From positions 1 through 9,086 of the forward strand of contig JABHUV010000382.1 of the NCBI GenBank assembly GCA_018658605.1: a stretch of DNA of 9,086 nt, in the 5' to 3' direction. This document shows, piece after piece, positions 6,082-9,086 of the stretch (positions are counted from its first letter, which is position 1; every line of letters begins with the position of its first letter). This stretch comes from Planctomycetaceae bacterium. Lineage in GTDB: Bacteria; Planctomycetota; Planctomycetia; Pirellulales; Pirellulaceae. Both the position numbers and the translations under genes were made by a program. The notes under the pieces were generated by a model. The model ran no database searches. It was not told the origin of the DNA and saw only the letters and a program-made list of their open reading frames with translations.

Positions 6082-7221
6082 CTAACTAGCGACTCGCCGG
6101 GGCACGTAGTCATGCTCCCGCTTACGAATCACTTCAGCTTTGATAATCGTATCAGGGTTCAACTTCGCATCTGGATTATCCGGATTAACCCGAGCAATCT
6201 TTCGCATGATTCCCAACCCCTTAGTGACTCGACCAAACACAGTGTGCTTTGCATTCAAATTCCCCGTTGGACGGAAGGTAATAAAAAACTGAGAGCCACC
6301 GGTATTGGGCCCGGCGTGAGCCATCCCTAATGTGCCCGTGAAAAAACGTCGGAAGTCATTACGCGTCAGGCATTCACAGTAAATGTTGTATCCAGGCCCA
6401 CCCGTTCCATCACCTTTGGGGCATCCCGTTTGCGCCATGAAATTCTGTAACACTCGATGAAACGACAAGCCGTCGTAATACCCTTGCTCAATTAAGTTGA
6501 TGAAATTTCCTACGGTCTCTGGGGCTTCATTTTCAAACAACTCCAACTCAATTACTCCGGCCGATGTCGTTAATCGCACTCGCGGTAAGTCATCTGCCTT
6601 GGCTTCAGCAGCTCGAATGACCTGTTCCTGTTCCCAATATTTGATGTAACCATTTTTGATCTCGCCATAATAATTATTGCCCATCTGCGACAACACACCA
6701 AGCTGTTCTGCTTTTTTGAAATACTGTTGGGCATCTTCAAAATTGTGCCTCGCAAAGCTCGAAATGCCAGCAATGTCATACAACTTGCGTTCTTCCGCAC
6801 TACTACGCAACATGGACACACTAATATGTTCAGCGACTTCATAGTCATCCGAAAGTAGCGCTTTACTCGCGAGTTCCACTAACAAGCGTGTTAGTTCACG
6901 GTCGGTGTTCGGTGATTCGGCATAAGCGGTAACTGCGGCATTACGCAACTCCGGCAATAGTGTGCCTGCTTTAGCGGTAGTCTCCGCCCAACTCTTGCGA
7001 ATGGCGGGTATTTCCGAAGGCTTGGCCAAGTCAAAGTCACTACGCAACTTCTGTAGATCCTTGAGCATTTGCTTCCATTCACCCAATTTTGCAATGTACA
7101 TCTTGCGACCAGGACCAGCACTCGAGGTAGCTTGGGGAACTTGGGCATTCACCATTAATTCAAACGGCGACGAAAACATCAATAAAAAACAGACTGTGGA
7201 AATCAATAAGCGATAAAACAC
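6082..7221 (-). CDS. Exported cyclophilin-type peptidyl-prolyl cis-trans isomerase with helical N-terminal extension
   Basis: A 379-residue protein that starts with a signal peptide (LLISTVCFLLMFSS hydrophobic core, likely cleavage after VNA at about residue 26), so it probably works outside the cytoplasm. Residues about 40-200 are helical and TPR-like (for example DDYEVAEHISVSML, then FEDAQQYFKKAEQLG). The cyclophilin domain covers about 213-366: catalytic FHR at 254-256, FMAQ at 261-264, GTLGMAHAGPNTGGSQFFIT at 296-315, and LNAKHTVFG at 322-330. His326 sits where human cyclophilin A has Trp121, as in many bacterial cyclophilins. Role: accelerating X-Pro isomerisation during folding of secreted proteins. 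The catalytic Arg256 and Gln264/Gln311/Phe313 positions are present, so activity is expected. Start is GTG at 7221, supported by AGAAGG eight bases upstream; the next ATG would cut the signal peptide. The extension makes it about twice the length of E. coli PpiA. Partner or substrate unknown. Confidence 0.93.
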   Translation of the reverse strand: MFYRLLISTVCFLLMFSSPFELMVNAQVPQATSSAGPGRKMYIAKLGEWKQMLKDLQKLRSDFDLAKPSEIPAIRKSWAETTAKAGTLLPELRNAAVTAYAESPNTDRELTRLLVELASKALLSDDYEVAEHISVSMLRSSAEERKLYDIAGISSFARHNFEDAQQYFKKAEQLGVLSQMGNNYYGEIKNGYIKYWEQEQVIRAAEAKADDLPRVRLTTSAGVIELELFENEAPETVGNFINLIEQGYYDGLSFHRVLQNFMAQTGCPKGDGTGGPGYNIYCECLTRNDFRRFFTGTLGMAHAGPNTGGSQFFITFRPTGNLNAKHTVFGRVTKGLGIMRKIARVNPDNPDAKLNPDTIIKAEVIRKREHDYVPRRVAS

Positions 7222-7229
7222 GTCAATTA

Positions 7230-7235
7230 CCTTCT
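7230..7235 (-). promoter_or_regulatory. Ribosome binding site AGAAGG supporting a GTG start
   Basis: On the minus strand AGAAGG sits 8 bases before the GTG at 7221. It is the strongest SD-like site in the window and fixes the non-ATG start of the cyclophilin gene. Confidence 0.65.
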
Positions 7236-7273
7236 ATATAAAACTGTCAACATAATAACTTTATGTACCAAAT

Positions 7274-7296
7274 GTACTGCCCTAGGCGGGCAATAC
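7274..7296. promoter_or_regulatory. Hairpin/dyad in the divergent cyclophilin-rsmD spacer
   Basis: GTA-c-TGCCC (7274-7282) and GGGCA-a-TAC (7288-7296) form an eight-pair dyad with one mismatch around the five-base loop TAGGC. Genes on both sides are transcribed away from this site, so a terminator role is unlikely. It overlaps the place where a -35 would fall for a possible cyclophilin -10 box, TATTAT (minus strand, 7257-7252). Operator or RNA structure; the role is inferred from position only. Confidence 0.35.
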
Positions 7297-7342
7297 TTTA
7301 TACCTGCATACAAAAAGAGTACCACACAAACGGGGCTAATTC

Positions 7343-7375
7343 ATTAGTTTCCGGTATTGAGCCGAAAGAACTAAT
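7343..7375. repeat. Seven-base inverted repeat upstream of the rsmD-like gene, with a third CTAAT copy
   Basis: ATTAGTT (7343-7349) and AACTAAT (7369-7375) are perfect reverse complements, and CGG (7352-7354) can pair with CCG (7362-7364) inside. A further CTAAT at 7336-7340 can pair with the same ATTAG, so two mutually exclusive stems are possible. It lies about 100 bases before the rsmD-like ATG. Apart from these dyads, the 257-base spacer 7222-7478 contains no convincing gene; TATATT at 7391-7396 is a possible -10 without a good -35. Confidence 0.33.
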
Positions 7376-7478
7376 GCCACTTTAAACCGCTATATTTCAT
7401 ACGCGCCGTAATATCCTACGTCTCAAGTTCTTAAAAAGGTCACTTTCACCACCTAACATCACACGCTACGCTAATTCT

Positions 7479-8165
7479 ATGAATCGTAAACGCTCAAACT
7501 CGCCTCGACGACAGAAACACCATACCAATTCACCGGTAGACACCGACGCCACCAAACTGCGGATCATCGGTGGTGATCTACGTGGTCGTCCCGTGCAATA
7601 CAGCGGGGAACAACATACCCGTCCGATGAAAAATCGAGTACGTGAAGCGATGTTCAATCTAGTCGGCCCCCTCGTCAAAGGCACATTCACGTTGGATCTG
7701 TTCGCCGGCACAGGCGCTGTCGCCCTCGAGTCCATTAGCCGTGGCTCAGTCGGCGCACTCTGTATCGAAAAACATTTTCCTACAGTTCGTTTGATCAACG
7801 ACAACATTTGCAACTTAGGGGTAGACAGCATTGCCACCGTCACTGGCGGAGATGCCTTTCACTGGGTAGAACATCGCATGCTCGAGGAATTCTCACCTCC
7901 AGAAAACATTTGCTGGTCTATCTTTCTCTGCCCACCCTATGCATTCTTCGTCGACCGCAAACAAGAAATGCTCGATATGATCCAAACCATTTTCAACCGT
8001 GCCCCCGAGGGCAGTCACATTATTGTGGAATGTGACGAACATTTCGACACACAAGAATTGCCCGATCCAGGATTGTGGGATGTCCGCAGCTATCCACCAG
8101 CTGTGATTGCCCTGAGACGAGGAATAACTCTAGCGACAACCATAGATAATCAATCCGGTGACTAA
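7479..8165 (+). CDS. rsmD: RsmD-like 16S rRNA guanine-N2 methyltransferase
   Basis: A 228-residue Rossmann-fold methyltransferase of the RsmD/YhhF family (16S rRNA m2G966 in E. coli; SAM donor, cytoplasmic, late 30S assembly). Family landmarks in order: LRIIGGDLRGRPV (27-39), TRPMKNRVREAMFNLVG (47-63), SAM-binding motif I LDLFAGTGAVALESISRG (72-89), acidic motif II CIEKHFPTV (95-103), a GGDAF stretch (123-127) and motif IV at 148-155. Motif IV reads FLCPPYAF: the usual Asp of D-P-P-Y/F is Cys151. This is direct in the DNA (TGC CCA CCC TAT) and not a frame error, since downstream RsmD-like sequence continues. The first 25 residues are a basic, Ser/Arg/His-rich extension beyond the family core. 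No SD precedes the ATG. The gene is 42 bases upstream of the radical SAM gene, same strand. Exact target guanine in this organism is inferred from the family. Confidence 0.88.
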   Translation: MNRKRSNSPRRQKHHTNSPVDTDATKLRIIGGDLRGRPVQYSGEQHTRPMKNRVREAMFNLVGPLVKGTFTLDLFAGTGAVALESISRGSVGALCIEKHFPTVRLINDNICNLGVDSIATVTGGDAFHWVEHRMLEEFSPPENICWSIFLCPPYAFFVDRKQEMLDMIQTIFNRAPEGSHIIVECDEHFDTQELPDPGLWDVRSYPPAVIALRRGITLATTIDNQSGD

Positions 8166-8173
8166 ATCGACCA

Positions 8174-8201
8174 CTGCCAAGTGCAAAACAGGCGTTATAA
8201 T
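8174..8201 (+). promoter_or_regulatory. Candidate promoter of the radical SAM gene, possibly leaderless
   Basis: A perfect -10 box TATAAT (8196-8201) stands six bases before the ATG at 8208. Sixteen bases upstream of it is CTGCCA (8174-8179), matching TTGACA at 4 of 6 positions. Transcription would begin about 7 bases after the -10, at or next to the A of the ATG. No Shine-Dalgarno sequence is present in the gap, consistent with a leaderless mRNA. Confidence 0.45.
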
Positions 8202-8207
8202 AGTGCC

Positions 8208-9086
8208 ATGACATCCAGTTCTTTACACTCATCACACGACCGTTCTTTTGCGAACAATCGCTTCGTGTACCCTGTCCTGAGCCGACGTAGCGGAGGCATG
8301 TCGATCGGTGTAAACCTTAATCCAGATAAAATCTGTAACTTCGATTGTATCTATTGCCAAGTAAACCGGACCGCTGTCAGTGAAACTCGATTCGTCGAAA
8401 TACAACATCTACTCGATGAGTTGCAAAACATGCTCGACCTCGTCCTCTCCGGTGAAATTTATACCACCGAATTTTTCTCCACTGTGCCCAACCACCTCAG
8501 ACGACTCAACGACATTGCCTTTTCAGGTGATGGAGAACCAACAACCTATAAAAATTTTGATGACATCATTGATCAATGTGCTCAACTCAAACAAAATATC
8601 AGCCAACAATACATCGGCTCAAATTCACAGCAACCAACTGACCTCATCAAAATGGTGCTCATTACCAACGCCAGTATGTTTCATCGAGAACATGTTAAGC
8701 GGGGGCTAAAGATCTTAGACCAAAATCAAGGCGAGATTTGGGCCAAATTAGATGCTGGTACCGACGACTATTACCAGCTCATTGAGCGAACAGCGATTCC
8801 GTTTCAACAAGTGCTCGATAACCTCCTAAGTACAGCTCGCATCAGGCCAATTGTGATTCAATCACTGTTTATGCAAGTTAATAGCACGCCTCCGAATGAC
8901 CAAGAGATACAAGCTTATTGTCAACGACTCAACGATATCACCGACAACGGAGGATCTCTAGCAAGCGTGCAGATCTACACCATTGCGAGACAACCGGCAG
9001 AGAGTTATGTGACACCATTGGCAGACGAATATGTCGATGCTATTGTAAAACAAGTCACCACTCAAACCGGACTTCGCGTCGAAGGA
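8208..9086 (+). CDS. Radical SAM protein of the COG0731/TYW1-like type, 3'-truncated by window
   Basis: The frame is open from ATG 8208 to the last base, giving 293 residues without a stop; only a short C-terminus is probably missing. The radical SAM cluster motif is CNFDCIYC (Cys43, Cys47, Cys50, pattern CxxxCxxC) for a [4Fe-4S] cluster that cleaves SAM. Further TIM-barrel landmarks are FSGDGEPTTY (105-114, the GGE-like SAM-binding motif), VLITNASM (150-157), IWAKLDAGTDDYY (177-189), then ER.AIPF and VIQSLFM (216-222). The WAKLDAG and GDGEPT pattern is typical of COG0731 Fe-S oxidoreductases, the group that includes archaeal/eukaryotic TYW1, but bacterial members have no assigned reaction. 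No extra Fe-S cluster cysteines are evident: beyond the triad the only cysteines are Cys124 and Cys238. Its place right after an rRNA methylase hints at RNA modification, which is inference. Start choice: GTG at 8204 hits a stop at once, and conserved sequence (NRFVYPVLSRRSGGMSIG) begins about 17 residues after the ATG. Confidence 0.88.
   Translation, partial: MTSSSLHSSHDRSFANNRFVYPVLSRRSGGMSIGVNLNPDKICNFDCIYCQVNRTAVSETRFVEIQHLLDELQNMLDLVLSGEIYTTEFFSTVPNHLRRLNDIAFSGDGEPTTYKNFDDIIDQCAQLKQNISQQYIGSNSQQPTDLIKMVLITNASMFHREHVKRGLKILDQNQGEIWAKLDAGTDDYYQLIERTAIPFQQVLDNLLSTARIRPIVIQSLFMQVNSTPPNDQEIQAYCQRLNDITDNGGSLASVQIYTIARQPAESYVTPLADEYVDAIVKQVTTQTGLRVEG

Noticed and set aside
7245..7250. TTGACA on the minus strand before the cyclophilin gene
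   Set aside because: A -10 box at 16-18 bases would fall on the last bases before the GTG start, where the sequence has no match; it overlaps the leader and is likely coincidental.
7926..7943. Frameshift as the cause of CPPY in the RsmD-like protein
   Set aside because: Family-like sequence continues in the same frame on both sides (LDLFAGTG before, IIVECDEH after), so a local frameshift is not needed; a simple base error cannot be excluded.
1..9086. CRISPR array, insertion sequence, phage or defence system
   Set aside because: No regularly spaced repeats, no transposase or integrase motifs, no terminal inverted repeats and no toxin-antitoxin or nuclease genes are visible; all long frames are assigned to other families.

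Overview
The window looks like a chromosomal piece of a planctomycete (Planctomycetota, probably Pirellulales-like). The main reason is the left edge: a DUF1552 protein tail followed by a large DUF1587/DUF1592/DUF1588/DUF1585 cytochrome-type protein, a pair that is abundant in that phylum. The sulfatase-free but carbohydrate-rich neighbourhood (DUF1080, polysaccharide lyase), the exported proteins, the weak or absent Shine-Dalgarno sites and the moderate GC content fit too. Taxonomy is inferred from gene families only.

Layout. (1) 2-3249, plus strand: the 3' end of a DUF1552 gene, then a complete 1000-residue secreted DUF1592 protein with two CxxCH haem-type motifs and a PA14 domain inserted in its middle; the two genes overlap by one base (TAATG). 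(2) 3268-4602, minus: an exported SGNH/GDSL hydrolase fused to a DUF1080 (3-keto-disaccharide hydrolase) domain. It is tail-to-tail with the DUF1592 gene (18-base gap). (3) 4690-5715, plus: an exported family PL10 pectate lyase, divergent from the SGNH-DUF1080 gene across an 87-base spacer that holds an imperfect dyad. (4) 5716-6081: intergenic DNA with tRNA-Arg(UCG) on the minus strand, its likely promoter, an inverted repeat and two candidate terminators. (5) 6082-7221, minus: exported cyclophilin-type peptidyl-prolyl isomerase with a long helical N-terminal extension. (6) 7222-7478: divergent intergenic region with two hairpin-forming dyads. (7) 7479-8165, plus: RsmD-like rRNA methyltransferase with a non-canonical motif IV (CPPY). 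(8) 8208-9086, plus: a radical SAM protein of the COG0731 type, open at the right window edge and preceded by a consensus -10 box close enough to its ATG to suggest a leaderless transcript.

How they fit together. The first half is an extracytoplasmic carbohydrate-oriented block: PA14, DUF1080, SGNH esterase-like and PL10 domains would suit breakdown of pectin-type polymers (backbone cleavage plus deacetylation), with the DUF1552/DUF1592 pair possibly contributing redox or polymer binding in the periplasm. The second half is housekeeping-like: a tRNA, a protein-folding enzyme, an rRNA methyltransferase and an uncharacterised radical SAM enzyme. I see no CRISPR array, insertion sequence, phage gene or defence system. 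The observations most worth a second look are the split DUF1595/PA14 architecture, the CPPY motif, the TYW1-like radical SAM gene beside an rRNA methylase, and the dyads in the two divergent promoters.
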